This document shows positions 1 to 8,786 of a DNA stretch of 64,000 nucleotides, in pieces (positions within the stretch are counted from its first letter, which is position 1; each line of letters opens with the position of its first letter). The position numbers were made by a program, and so were the translations under genes. The DNA comes from Desulfomarina profundi. GTDB taxonomy: Bacteria > Desulfobacterota > Desulfobulbia > Desulfobulbales > Desulfocapsaceae. The notes beneath the pieces were generated by a model. The model saw only the letters and a program-made list of their open reading frames with translations, ran no database searches and was not told the DNA's origin. Location: NCBI RefSeq assembly GCF_019703855.1, contig NZ_AP024086.1, positions 3,244,501 to 3,308,500 of the forward strand. The letters run 5' to 3'.

Positions 1-3
1 AAA

Positions 4-330
4 ATGATTAAATTGTGGTACACCCATGTTCGTGACGAAACCATGGCACCAGCCCGAATGGTCTCATTCATGGAACAACATGTGGAATCATGCGATATCT
101 GCCTTCAGGACCCCGATATCAAAGCTGAAATTGCCAAAATAACAGAACTTGTTCTTCCAGAATCCAAAATCCCGAAAGCAATCCGCCAGAAAAATGAAAA
201 GGTGGAGGCACCTGTAGTGGTGGTCGAGGAAACAACTACCGAAGAGGAAGAAACCACTGAAACCGAAATTGACGAGGAAAATCTCAACCTGGCTGACGAT
301 CCGGATATATTGAGTGCACCGGACGTGTGA
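4..330 (+). CDS. Small acidic hypothetical protein with Cys/His motif
   Basis: Function not recognised. The 108-residue product has H26-x3-C30-x2-C33 near the N-terminus, which could bind a metal, then a Lys-rich stretch and a long acidic Glu/Thr/Asp tail (about residues 68-108) that is probably disordered. No signal peptide or membrane segment is visible. The ATG lies 4 bases from the window edge, so the ribosome-binding site is outside and an upstream in-frame start cannot be excluded. It converges on the acyltransferase gene that follows, with 22 bases between the two stops. Confidence 0.6.
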   Translation: MIKLWYTHVRDETMAPARMVSFMEQHVESCDICLQDPDIKAEIAKITELVLPESKIPKAIRQKNEKVEAPVVVVEETTTEEEETTETEIDEENLNLADDPDILSAPDV

Positions 331-352
331 AAAAGAAGAAGTCGGCGCCGCT

Positions 353-1132
353 TTATTTTTGCCAGCCCCGGAGTTTTTCTGCTATAAAATTATTAATGGC
401 AGCCTGCTCTTCATTGCCTTTTCCTTCAACCCGCAACGATTTACCAAAAGAAAAATACGCTGTTTTTTTCACGTCAAGTCTACCGAAATCTTTCACCATG
501 CGCCCATTCTGCCATGCATCAGTTTTCAATGCCAGAGGGACAACGTTTACGCAGGCTTTTTTGGCAAGCTTCACGCCAATAGAACTCATCTGTTTTGCGT
601 CAAAGTCCTGTGATCTTGTAGTCTGAGGGAAAACAATTACGGAGATTCCGTTTTTCAGCCTCTCAACCCCATCTGTCATTACAACCTTTAAATCACTTCG
701 TGGATTCGTTCTGCTGACCGCAATTGGATTTCTGGAGCGCATGACATATTTAAACACCGGATAGTCCAGAAGGCTCTGCTTGACGACAAAAGTCACCTCC
801 ATCAGCGGTTGAATAATTCCAGGAAGCAGTAACGTTTCCATCATACTCATGTGGTTTCCTATGATAACAACAGGCTCATTCAACTCCAGCAGATTTTCAA
901 TACCACTGATCTCCACACGGATACCTGCATTTTCCAACCTGAGCAACACATCGAGACTGCTGTCGATCCACGAGCCGCTGTCATATTTCCCCTGTTTTGC
1001 CTTCCAGCCGGCACTGGCGACAATCAGGAGAAACCGGCTGTAAAAAGAAAGTGACGGCAACATTTTACCGAAAAAGGATAATTGTTTTGCCGGTGTCCTG
1101 TATATCCCGTTTTGATATTGAATTCCGCGCAT
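353..1132 (-). CDS. PlsC-like lysophospholipid acyltransferase family protein
   Basis: Predicted 1-acyl-glycerol-3-phosphate acyltransferase-type enzyme (259 aa) that would transfer an acyl chain to a lysolipid at the inner membrane. The catalytic block is NHMSMMETLLLP at about residues 93-104. The usual HX4D is here HX4E (H94, E99). A second block, VFPQTTRS, lies near residue 167 where the family has FPEGTRS, so the PEG core is lost. A hydrophobic stretch near residues 28-45 may anchor the protein. Family assignment is good; substrate is unknown. The double motif deviation may mean altered chemistry. Confidence 0.75.
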   Translation of the reverse strand: MRGIQYQNGIYRTPAKQLSFFGKMLPSLSFYSRFLLIVASAGWKAKQGKYDSGSWIDSSLDVLLRLENAGIRVEISGIENLLELNEPVVIIGNHMSMMETLLLPGIIQPLMEVTFVVKQSLLDYPVFKYVMRSRNPIAVSRTNPRSDLKVVMTDGVERLKNGISVIVFPQTTRSQDFDAKQMSSIGVKLAKKACVNVVPLALKTDAWQNGRMVKDFGRLDVKKTAYFSFGKSLRVEGKGNEEQAAINNFIAEKLRGWQK

Positions 1133-1297
1133 ACCTGCTTACCCGCCAACTTGAATTATTTCAGCTTTCCAATTGAAATCAGTTACCCAACGAGGGTAGC
1201 ATGATCATCTTCAACAAAGCAAGTATTTCTTCCTTCTTCCCCCAGTCCACCAAAAAATAATACAAGCCACCAGATTGGCTTTATCTTTGACCACATT

Positions 1298-1325
1298 TTG
1301 ACTGAAAGATACCTTTTGTTATACA
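1298..1325 (+). promoter_or_regulatory. Putative sigma70 promoter of the response regulator gene
   Basis: TTGACT (1298-1303) and TATACA (1320-1325) are separated by 16 bases and lie about 45 bases before the ATG at 1370. This is a consensus match by eye only. Confidence 0.5.
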
Positions 1326-1369
1326 ATAACAGAGATGGAATAATACTATTCCCAGAAAACAGGTGAATC

Positions 1370-2584
1370 ATGACGAAGAAAAAAATTCTCTTTATCGACG
1401 ACGAACCCAATATCCTATCCGGATTAAAGCGAATGCTCCGCTCCATTCGGAAAGAATTCCATCTTGAATTTACCGAAAGTGGCAAAAAAGCTCTCGAAAT
1501 CATGGAAAAGCATGATTTTGATGTAGTAGTATCAGATATGCGCATGCCCGGAATGGATGGTGCAACGCTGCTCGCGGAAATACAGAAACGGTATCCATAT
1601 TCCATAAGAATTATGCTGTCCGGCCAGGCCAATGAAGAGTCAATAATGAGAACCGTGGGGGTTGTCCATCAGTTTCTCGCCAAACCGTGTGATCCGGAAT
1701 ACCTGAAAGCCGTCCTGCTGCGGGTCTGCGCCCTGCACGACCTTATGGCCCATCCCAGTCTCAAGGAAATGGTCTCACAGCTGGATACCCTCCCCAGCCT
1801 TCCGAAAGTCTATGCAAAACTTCGACAGGCAATTGCCAACCCGGATGTCCCGGTCTCTGAAATCGCTGCAATCATCGAAGAAGACATGGCCATGTCTGCA
1901 AAAGTACTGCAACTGGTCAACTCAGCTTTTTTCGGTCTTTTCCAGAAGGTGGAAAGCCCGGCCAGGGCGGTAAATCTTCTTGGTATTGATACGGTTAAAA
2001 ACCTGGTTCTCGGAGTTGGCGCCTTTACCGAAATAAAAGCATCTTCAAAAGTATTCCCTGTAAAAGAACTCTGGTCCCACAGCCTGATAGTCGGCAATTG
2101 CGCAAAAAAAATTGCCATGACCCAGTCAGAAGATAATGATCTGATTGACAACAGTTTTATCGCGGGCCTGCTTCATGACATAGGAAAGCTTGTCATGCTG
2201 GCAAAGATGGACAAACTGTATGAAAAAACCACCCTGCTGGCCGGAGAGGAAGGTATCAGCCTCCGCTCTGCGGAAAAACGTATCTTTAACGCTGTACATG
2301 ACGACTTTGGCGCCTACCTCATGGGGTTGTGGGGAATGCCCGGACCGGTCATTGAAGCCATAGGATTTCACCACAGGCTGGACAATTACCCTGACAATAA
2401 GTTCAGTCCGGCAATCGCTGTACACCTTGCCAATGCCTTTTATTATGAAAAATACCCGGATACAATTACCACAGCTCCACATGCAGTTAATATTCCCCAC
2501 CTCGAGGCAATCGGACTGAGTGACAACATTGAACAATGGCGTGAATTATGCTCTGAAATACTGGAGCAGGAAGGCGAATTATAA
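1370..2584 (+). CDS. Response regulator with C-terminal HDOD domain
   Basis: Cytoplasmic signalling protein (404 aa). Residues 1-120 form a CheY-like receiver with acidic pocket D10/D11, phospho-acceptor D56 (in VVVSDMRMPGMDG) and K105. Residues about 139-340 form an HDOD domain starting TLPSLPKVYAKL. Most HDOD proteins have lost the HD metal ligands; this one keeps HDIGK at 269-273, H237 and HH at 334-335, so some hydrolase-like metal binding is possible. No DNA-binding domain is present, so output is likely by protein interaction or nucleotide signalling. No cognate kinase is adjacent. Confidence 0.9.
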   Translation: MTKKKILFIDDEPNILSGLKRMLRSIRKEFHLEFTESGKKALEIMEKHDFDVVVSDMRMPGMDGATLLAEIQKRYPYSIRIMLSGQANEESIMRTVGVVHQFLAKPCDPEYLKAVLLRVCALHDLMAHPSLKEMVSQLDTLPSLPKVYAKLRQAIANPDVPVSEIAAIIEEDMAMSAKVLQLVNSAFFGLFQKVESPARAVNLLGIDTVKNLVLGVGAFTEIKASSKVFPVKELWSHSLIVGNCAKKIAMTQSEDNDLIDNSFIAGLLHDIGKLVMLAKMDKLYEKTTLLAGEEGISLRSAEKRIFNAVHDDFGAYLMGLWGMPGPVIEAIGFHHRLDNYPDNKFSPAIAVHLANAFYYEKYPDTITTAPHAVNIPHLEAIGLSDNIEQWRELCSEILEQEGEL

Positions 2585-2592
2585 AACAGAAC

Positions 2593-2943
2593 TTAATCGA
2601 ACTTTGTATATTTATCAGCGTTACCTTTTGCTTTTTCTATTGGATACCTGGTTCGGTTTTTCTCGATTTTTTCTCCAGCTGCCCGCAGGATGTCAACGTC
2701 CAGCGTATCGGCAAGACGGACAAGATAGATCAGAATATCAGCCAGTTCCTCTTTTACTTCACCGAGTTTCTCCTCTGACAGTGTTCTGCTCTGTTCTTCC
2801 GTGAGCCATTGAAAATGTTCCACCAGCTCGGCCACTTCAACAATAAGTGCCATGGACAGGTTTTTGGGTGAATGGAACTGATCCCAGTCACGATCTTCAG
2901 AGAAAGTTCGTAATTTTTGTTTCAGACTTGTTAAATTGTTCAT
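2593..2943 (-). CDS. MazG-like nucleotide pyrophosphohydrolase
   Basis: Small all-alpha NTP pyrophosphohydrolase (116 aa) of the MazG/dCTPase type, expected to hydrolyse a (d)NTP to the monophosphate plus pyrophosphate with Mg2+. Metal-binding acidic motifs are visible: EVAELVEHFQW near residues 36-46 and EELADILIYLVRLAD near residues 65-79, the ExxE...ExxD pattern of the family. Length matches single-domain members. It is convergent with the response regulator gene (stops 8 bases apart) and divergent from the aldo/keto reductase. Confidence 0.85.
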   Translation of the reverse strand: MNNLTSLKQKLRTFSEDRDWDQFHSPKNLSMALIVEVAELVEHFQWLTEEQSRTLSEEKLGEVKEELADILIYLVRLADTLDVDILRAAGEKIEKNRTRYPIEKAKGNADKYTKFD

Positions 2944-3030
2944 AATCTACCGATTATATACAATACCTGAAGATTATGCATTGTAGTTCGAGGAAAGTAG
3001 CCTTTTTCCCAGTCATTGTTATTTTATTTC

Positions 3031-3080
3031 CTGATAACGGAAACACATCTCCAAACAGGCTGAATTTCGTACGTTATCAG
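3031..3080. promoter_or_regulatory. Widely spaced inverted repeat upstream of aldo/keto reductase
   Basis: CTGATAACG (3031-3039) and its exact reverse complement CGTTATCAG (3072-3080) are 41 bases apart, about four helical turns. They lie in the divergent gap between the MazG-like gene and the aldo/keto reductase. A looping operator is an inference. Confidence 0.35.
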
Positions 3081-3116
3081 ATTTTTATGATCGTAGTACA
3101 ATTGAGGAGGATCAAA

Positions 3117-3955
3117 ATGCAATCCGTCCCTCTGGGCAGAGAGAAAAAACAGGTTACACCATCGGGTTGGGTGGAGAAGGTGTCCTGCGAACCTACGGCA
3201 AACTGAATGCGGCAAAACTGGTGATTGAAGAGGCGTTGCGACAGAACATCACCTACTTCGACTGTGCCAGAGTATACTCTGACAGTGAAATATATTATGG
3301 AGCCACCTGGGAAAACAATCCAGAACTTCGTCAAAACATATTCCAGACCTCCAAATCAGCCTCCCGTGACAGGAAAGGTGCCATGGCAGACTTATCCGCA
3401 TCACTGCAACGACTCAAGACAGATTATCTGGATCTCTGGCAAATCCATGATGTACGGACAGAAGAAGACCTGGCGGCCATCTCCGGTCCCGGCGGTGCAC
3501 TGGACGCCTTCATTGCAGCAAGGGAAAACGGGATAGTAAAAAACATTGGTGTCACAGGACATCACGATCCTCGAATACTCACAAAAGCAGTGGAACAGTG
3601 GCCGGTTGATACTGTTCTGCTGCCTGTGAACCCGGCAGAACAGGCAATCGGCGGATTCCTTACCCATACCCTGGAAACCGCCCGGGACAAAGGGGTGGCA
3701 ACCATCGGAATGAAAGTACTTGGAGCAGGTCATTATATAAACCCCTCACTCGGTCTCACGGCTGATGTACTCATTCGCTACGCCCTCTCCTGCGGAGTTA
3801 CGCTGGTAATAGTTGGCTGCTCATCCCCGAAAGAGGTTCGTGAGCTCTCAAAGGCATCTTTACCACCACATTTAACTGAAGCGGAAAAAGCACAGATTAC
3901 AGAAATGTTTACTCCCCATGCACGGCACAATGCTTTTTACAGGAGAGTGAAATAG
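3117..3955 (+). CDS. Aldo/keto reductase, frameshifted near the N-terminus
   Basis: NAD(P)H-dependent aldo/keto reductase of about 279 aa (TIM barrel). The natural start is ATG 3117 with a strong GAGGAGG site at 3104-3110, giving MQSVPLGREKK. The conserved first strand IGLGGEGVLRTYG is one frame away, so the two parts join only if one base is added in the A6 run at 3144-3149. Downstream, the frame is open from 3167 to 3955 with the catalytic-region motif FDCARVYSDSEIYYG and a normal C-terminus. The cause could be a sequencing indel, slippage at the A-run, or a real mutation. The TTG at 3167 would make only a truncated protein lacking strand 1. Confidence 0.8.
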
Positions 3956-4204
3956 AGAATCAGTCGATACTGGCAAACATGCTTACTATCTGAAGTCATG
4001 CGAAAAACACTTATTTTGGACGAAACACCTGTTTTTCGGGGTACCCCAAAGCTGATGGAGCAATATTCAAACAAAAGATGACTGCTCGGGTGGAGAACAT
4101 GGGATGACAAAAGTAAATAAAGATCGAAAAAATAAATCGTTCTCCGGAACCCTGACAAACTTGTGGGCTATGAAAGATTTGGAGGAATGCAAGCTTGTAA
4201 GCAA
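3956..4204. other. Intergenic stretch without recognisable content
   Basis: About 250 bases between the aldo/keto reductase and the truncated IS21 transposase. No convincing gene, promoter or repeat was seen. It probably contains the left deletion boundary of the IS21 remnant. Confidence 0.4.
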
Positions 4205-4858
4205 TTAAACGAACTTTACCGGGCAACCCGGTTTATTCACCGCAGCTGACAACCTGTCTGTTTGATGTTGTTCTGGCACTCCGCCAAGTTTCCATAGACT
4301 CTTCTGCAATCCAGCACTCAGACTCTCGAAACTCTCAGAAAAACAGACCGTACCAGTTTCCCAGTTCGAATATGTCAGAACAAAATGGTAGATGAGATGA
4401 TCAAAAGACTGACCACCAATGCTGATCTGTAATTTGGACATATCTGTAAAATCAGACTGACTCAACCGCCCTGGCACATGCACCTGGGGAAAATAAACTT
4501 CACGACCAGGGCCTTCTGTACCACGCCAGGTTTTTACTCGACATTGAAACGTGCGAAGCTGGCCATCTTCGAAAGAACCAGGATATATCCTTTGAAAATG
4601 GGCAAAAAGAGTTTTAGCCTCCAAGCCTTCATTGGTTTCCAAGAATGGCAAAACCTCCGGCCATATGCCTTCAAAAGGATCTTTACGAGTTCGCCACTCC
4701 CTCACTCGCTCCGCACTGATCTCGCTGGGTAACATACCATTATCTCAATACTTATGACCGGTCTTGTCATCCATGCCTGCTCTGGCAGCTGCCACTTCTA
4801 ACGTCTTCCCTTGACTTAAGTATTTCTTCAATTTCCTCACCTGAATGTCTGTGACCAT
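4205..4858 (-). pseudogene. istA: IS21-family IstA transposase, truncated and with a nonsense codon
   Basis: Remnant of the IS21 transposase. Translation from ATG 4858 (good AAAGGAGG site just upstream) gives 37 residues, MVTDIQVRKLKKYLSQGK..., then an in-frame TGA (4747-4745) at a position where related proteins have Arg (…KY-R-DxGxLPSE). After it the protein resumes in the same frame as MLPSEISAERVREWRTRKDPF and continues through VLTYSNWETG to about the middle of the DDE domain (TDRLSAAVNK), where homology stops abruptly. The rest of istA and all of istB are missing. One nonsense mutation plus a 3' deletion makes it inactive. Confidence 0.85.
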
Positions 4859-4912
4859 CTATATTCCTCCTTTGAGAAATATGAATAATCTGATCACAAT
4901 TTTCCGGGAAAT

Positions 4913-4969
4913 TTAATTGTCGTCAAAAGGAATTATAATTGTCGCTGGTCATTTAATTGTCGCTGGTCA
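4913..4969. repeat. Terminal multiple repeats of the IS21-like element
   Basis: TAATTGTCGCTGGTCA occurs exactly at 4936-4951 and 4954-4969, with a weaker copy (TTAATTGTCG) at 4913-4922. Direct repeats at the ends, with a TG...CA tip, are typical of IS21 elements. The outer tip is at 4969, after which the sequence becomes IS66 tnpC. Confidence 0.7.
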
Positions 4970-5057
4970 CGCAGTGACTCTTTTCAGCACTTATCTGAGC
5001 AATGATTTTCTTCAGTTCGACAGGGTCGTCAGGGAGAGTAGAAGTCTTTGAATTCAT
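4970..5057 (-). pseudogene. tnpC: IS66-family tnpC transposase, 5' fragment interrupted by IS21
   Basis: ATG 5057 begins MNSKTSTLPDDPVELKKI, the usual opening of IS66 TnpC proteins (LPDDP). After about 28 residues it runs into the IS21 terminal repeat at 4969. The rest of tnpC is not found on the other side of the IS21 remnant, so the element was interrupted and then deleted. Confidence 0.75.
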
Positions 5058-5129
5058 GGTAAAACTCCACCACAAAACAACTCAACTTGTTATATTAAAT
5101 TCTATTAAATCAATAAATTACTACACTTT

Positions 5130-5463
5130 TTAGACAACGGAGCAATACTCAAGCTGGCGGTGTGCCTGGGTCAGATCAAGACCGTTTAATAACCAGGAAA
5201 GTGCTGTCTGGGTCACCTCCATGACCTCAGCTTCAGATTCCGGCCAACAGAAGGTATCGACTTCAAGTCTTTTCATCCAGACAGCGAATCCATTGTTCGA
5301 CCAATACAACACTTTGACGATGTTTCGTTTTCTATTGCAAAATAGCAAAAAGACTGCCGGAGAACAGATCAAGCTCGAATTCCTCTTCAACAAGAAGTGA
5401 CAGCCCGTTGATCGATTTGCGCATGTCTGTTGCCCCAATGAGCCGAAGCACGATTAATGATGG
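5130..5463 (-). pseudogene. tnpB: IS66-family TnpB (Orf2), frameshifted
   Basis: IS66 accessory protein. The N-terminal part (RLIGATDMRKSINGLSLL, then VEEEFELDLFSGSLF) lies in one frame and the C-terminal part (LFCNRKRNIVKVLYWSNNGF to LDLTQAHRQLEYCSVV) in another. The join near 5343 needs one base removed. The stop at 5130 lies 72 bases before the tnpC start, the usual tnpB-tnpC order. No TnpA is recognisable upstream. Confidence 0.8.
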
Positions 5464-5572
5464 AACGTTTTTCGAGTTATTTGATGTTTGGTGCCGTAGT
5501 AGATATACAACCCCTCGGCTGCGCCTCTGGTTCGTAGGTTTTTTAAGGCATGGGGGAAGCTCGAGCTTAGAA

Positions 5573-5613
5573 AAAAAGGTGGGGAGCCCGAAGACTCCCC
5601 GGACGGTTTTTTC
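5573..5613. terminator. Bidirectional intrinsic terminator
   Basis: Stem GGGGAG (5581-5586) / CTCCCC (5595-5600) is followed on the plus strand by a T-run in GGTTTTTTCT and preceded by A7, which is a T-run on the minus strand. It separates the IS66 remnant from the three-gene transposon. Confidence 0.55.
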
Positions 5614-5724
5614 TAATCCGTCGCTCCCATCTGGCTATCCCTTGGCGGGTTGCTCCTCAGCAGAGCCCGCCTCCGTTTCGCCAGACCTTTGTACCTGCCA
5701 AAAGCAGGAGTGACTTTTGTTAAT

Positions 5725-6555
5725 TTAACGTGATCTTTTTTTTTGTGGTGTGGGGGAATACATTTCCAGAAAGAGTTGTTCATCAAGCTGAGTAAGCTCA
5801 CGTTGCGCTGCGGTGGTAAGCAGTTCTGCTGCCATGACATTGAGTAGTCTCAAATTGCCGGCACTATGTTCCACAAGTGCCGACATAAGTGGTTTTGTCA
5901 TTAACTGAGGTGCTCCGGCTTGTTTCAGACAATACTCCAGATAATTTCTCAGTTCTTTTTTGTCATATGGTGAAAGTATTCTTCTAAACCTGATACGACT
6001 TCCCAGAGCAAGAAGATTATTGCTCCGAAAACGTTCAGGAAGAGTGAGATCCCCGCAAAGAATAACAGTCAGTAAACATTCTGAATCAAACTGAGCACTC
6101 CCCATCAACCGCAATTCATTGAGGTTACAGGTCACCATTTCCTGAGCCTCGTCAATCAGGAGTATTGGTCTGAACAAAGTTGATGTAATATGCTGTCGCC
6201 ACCTTTCCCGGAGAGCTTTAAATCCACCGTATCTGTTGGATGGGGTAAGATTGACACCAAAGAGATCCCCCATCTCACGGTAAAAGTCTGCAATACTTGA
6301 TTGAGGTCTTTCCATAACACCAACCACGACGTTTTCCAACCGTTCAAGTTTATGGGAAAGATATTGAAGATTTTTTGATTTACCAAGCCCGGGTTCTCCG
6401 GCCATGAGTGCGAATCCGCCATCCATGACCAGATTTTCAATTTGAAAGAGGAAGGTATCTATTCCCGGTGCCGGCCATAAAGAGTGTACTGGAATGTTGG
6501 GAAGAAACGGATTCCATTTCAGACCGAACAGTGCAAGAAGACGCTTATTATTCAT
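5725..6555 (-). CDS. Transposon AAA+ ATPase (TniB/ExeA-like)
   Basis: ATPase partner of the adjacent transposase, likely for target selection and transposase activation. The start chosen is ATG 6555 (MNNKRLLALFGLKWNPFLP), which overlaps the transposase stop by 8 bases; an open frame extends further up but lies inside the transposase gene. 276 aa. Walker A is GEPGLGKSK (53-61), Walker B is ILLIDEAQE, and a sensor-like ILCGDLTLPERF with SRIRFRRILSPYDKKEL follows. The NPF motif near the start is typical of ExeA-type transposition ATPases. Confidence 0.85.
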   Translation of the reverse strand: MNNKRLLALFGLKWNPFLPNIPVHSLWPAPGIDTFLFQIENLVMDGGFALMAGEPGLGKSKNLQYLSHKLERLENVVVGVMERPQSSIADFYREMGDLFGVNLTPSNRYGGFKALRERWRQHITSTLFRPILLIDEAQEMVTCNLNELRLMGSAQFDSECLLTVILCGDLTLPERFRSNNLLALGSRIRFRRILSPYDKKELRNYLEYCLKQAGAPQLMTKPLMSALVEHSAGNLRLLNVMAAELLTTAAQRELTQLDEQLFLEMYSPTPQKKRSR

Positions 6556-7993
6556 GGTCTGCCTCCATTGGAATAAAGGCAGGAGGGAGTCCGGTGGCTG
6601 CATAATCAGCCAGTAATTTACGCAATAGCGGTGGATAGGGGTCTGTGTCGATATCAGCTTCAGGCAAGGCCACAAGAGGAGCCAGTGTTCTTCGCAATCC
6701 GTCACTGTTTTTGATCTTGTCCTGAGGGTAAATTTTCGCAAGCAAAGTTGAATCTCTCTCGTCTACCAGCCAGGCGTGGCAAAGATTCCAGCTTTGATAT
6801 CGTACATATAGTCGGTCAAAGTGGCGGAACCTGGATGGAACTTCAAATCGAACACCTTTGATCTGTAAAGTAGAGTCACTTTTTCGCTGGGCACGATTTT
6901 CCTGAACAGTAAAAGAAAAAACCATCTTTTCACGCTCAGGAGCAGGGCGTGCACCATCTGGTCCCGCCAGCATTTTCTCCACAGGGGAACAGTTGATCTC
7001 CTGGTGGCGTTTTCGGTTATACTCCATCTCCGACCAGGCCTGTGTGGCATAATTCAACGTCTCAAGCGTCAAGGGTTCTACCCGTGACAGCATGGACATC
7101 AGCCGTCCTTCCAACTGTCCCCAGAAGGATTCCTGTTTGCCATTTTGATAAGGACTATACGGCAATGTCCGGTCGTGTTTTATGCTCAAGCCCAGTAGGC
7201 CATTTGTTGTTTCGCGGGCGATCATTGCCGCACCATTATCCGTCATTAAACTGCGGGGTAATCCCCGTTTCATAAAGGCCTGCAACATACCATGATGCAA
7301 CACTTCCGCTGTTTCCTGATAATACCACTGGATATGGCAACATAATCGGGAACAGTCATCAAGTATGCAGAGTGCTATCGGAGTATGCCATTCTCCGTTA
7401 CTATCAGCTACCCGTAGTTTGCCCTTATGGAAATCCAGATGCCAAAGTCCGTGGACATGGGACGCCTCGTAACTTCTTACTTCCATCTGTTCAAGATGTT
7501 CTTCTGCCTTGTATTGTCCTTTGGTTTTGTTACGGGGTGACCGCTTCTTGTACCACCCTCTTTCTTTCATGCGTCGGCGAACACTGGCATAAGATGGAGG
7601 TTTACCCAGCTCTGGCTTTTCTTCAATTAATGCCAGAAGATTGTCGGTATGGAGCCGATAACTCCAATGGGGAAAGCTGCAATACTGTTTCCCGAGTTCG
7701 ATCAGCATCTGCGCAGAAAGAGCTGTTTTCTTCCCGAGATCTGAACGGGGTTTTCGTTCCATATCTCCCACAGGATCGTTACCGTTCAACGCTTTGTAGT
7801 ACCAACGCTCAATGGTGGAAGCACCAAAGGTAACAAACCCATCTTTGCATGGGTGCTGATACCGTCGGCTCGCAAGTATTTTAAGTTTTCTGCCAAGTTC
7901 TCCCGGCTCGGGAGGACTGGCAAGCAGTCCTCCTATGATGGAAAAACGGAGTTGTGCCCAGGAATGCAGGCGGGACTCGCTATTCTTGTTCAT
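6548..7993 (-). CDS. DDE (DD35E) transposase, rve integrase core
   Basis: Transposase of 481 aa, catalysing DNA strand transfer. The start chosen is ATG 7993, preceded by CAGGAG at the right distance; the open frame upstream is probably untranslated. A predicted HTH region covers about residues 50-150 (GASTIERWYYKAL; YASVRRRMKERGW). The retroviral integrase-type core has D187 (LWHLDFHKG), D252 (LMTDNGAAM) and E288 (YQNGKQESF), with 35 residues between D252 and E288. A C-terminal Mu-like beta-barrel region is plausible (VRFEVPSRF...YDRLYVRYQ-type segment). It appears intact, unlike its IS neighbours. Confidence 0.88.
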   Translation of the reverse strand: MNKNSESRLHSWAQLRFSIIGGLLASPPEPGELGRKLKILASRRYQHPCKDGFVTFGASTIERWYYKALNGNDPVGDMERKPRSDLGKKTALSAQMLIELGKQYCSFPHWSYRLHTDNLLALIEEKPELGKPPSYASVRRRMKERGWYKKRSPRNKTKGQYKAEEHLEQMEVRSYEASHVHGLWHLDFHKGKLRVADSNGEWHTPIALCILDDCSRLCCHIQWYYQETAEVLHHGMLQAFMKRGLPRSLMTDNGAAMIARETTNGLLGLSIKHDRTLPYSPYQNGKQESFWGQLEGRLMSMLSRVEPLTLETLNYATQAWSEMEYNRKRHQEINCSPVEKMLAGPDGARPAPEREKMVFSFTVQENRAQRKSDSTLQIKGVRFEVPSRFRHFDRLYVRYQSWNLCHAWLVDERDSTLLAKIYPQDKIKNSDGLRRTLAPLVALPEADIDTDPYPPLLRKLLADYAATGLPPAFIPMEADHE

Positions 7994-8097
7994 GATATGG
8001 CTCCTGTCTGGTTTATGAGCATAGTCTGCTCGTTTTTGGACAAAAACCAATTTACAGGGAGAGGACAAAAGAAGAAGTCCCCAACTTTTGCGGGGAG

Positions 8098-8667
8098 TTA
8101 CTGCTCCATCACTGTTCCTGTCGCCAGCAGTACGAGACAATTGAGAATTGCGTTTGAGGAGGATTTTTTGGTTTCGAGATAATGACCCACCAAAGATCCA
8201 GGCAAAGTGTGATTTGTAACAGCAGGATGAATAGAACCACGTATTGTTTGCCAGAGTTGACTTTTAGGGAAAATCTCACGAAAATACGTCAACCACTTGC
8301 TGATTGTTTTCCTGTCTGCTCCAAGCATTTTTGACACCATGTTTTTACTGTATTCCTGTGGTTTGCTTTGGTTTAGTGTGGTTACAATCAATATAACTAC
8401 TCTGAAATACACCCGCCGATCCATGAATAGAGTCGATTTCGGTAAGGTTCTACGACGACAATTCTCTTTACTGCAACAGAGACTGAACCGTACAGAGTAC
8501 TCTTCAGGAAGATCAGGCCCACCGCGTGGCTGACGTTGGTAATTGGAATAATGCTGAGGGCTACCACAATAGGGACAACCGGCTTTATGCTGCTGATCAG
8601 CCAAATCTATGTCTATATGGTGAAGAAGCTTAAAAAGGTTGGTGCTTTGAAGTAATTCTGGTATCAT
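8098..8667 (-). CDS. Zinc-ribbon/HTH protein of the transposon
   Basis: 189 aa. A putative zinc ribbon has CPYC (31-34 region) and a second pair CCSKENC; a helix-turn-helix-like stretch is MVSKMLGADRKTISKWLTYF. It is the first gene of the transposon, 104 bases before the transposase. It may be a target-site or end-binding factor (a functional analogue of TniQ), but I see no TniQ signature and the role is unassigned. The start is supported by AAGGCAGGAAA directly upstream. Confidence 0.65.
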   Translation of the reverse strand: MIPELLQSTNLFKLLHHIDIDLADQQHKAGCPYCGSPQHYSNYQRQPRGGPDLPEEYSVRFSLCCSKENCRRRTLPKSTLFMDRRVYFRVVILIVTTLNQSKPQEYSKNMVSKMLGADRKTISKWLTYFREIFPKSQLWQTIRGSIHPAVTNHTLPGSLVGHYLETKKSSSNAILNCLVLLATGTVMEQ

Positions 8668-8786
8668 TTTCCTGCCTTAGTGTTTTAGGCAGGAACCCTC
8701 TCGGGTATTTGCGCGATACGTGAGGGGGTTCCTTACCTTTCCATCACTTATCTTGCACATTTTAACTCTATTTTCCATCATTTATT

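Larger units (their letters stand above)
5725..8667 (-). mobile_element. Three-gene transposon: zinc-ribbon protein, DDE transposase, AAA ATPase
   Basis: Three minus-strand genes in the order zinc-ribbon/HTH protein, DD35E transposase, AAA+ ATPase. The last two overlap by 8 bases. The transposase-ATPase pairing recalls Tn5053 TniA/TniB, Tn7 TnsB/TnsC and IS21 IstA/IstB, but this set is not one I can name. All three genes are intact. Hairpins flank it: an inverted repeat with arms GGAACCC/GGGTTCC and CCTGCC...GGCAGG between 8677 and 8740 upstream, and CCTGC/GCAGG (5695-5709) downstream. Terminal inverted repeats and target duplications could not be located; the element abuts a truncated porin gene near 8785. 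Confidence 0.65.
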
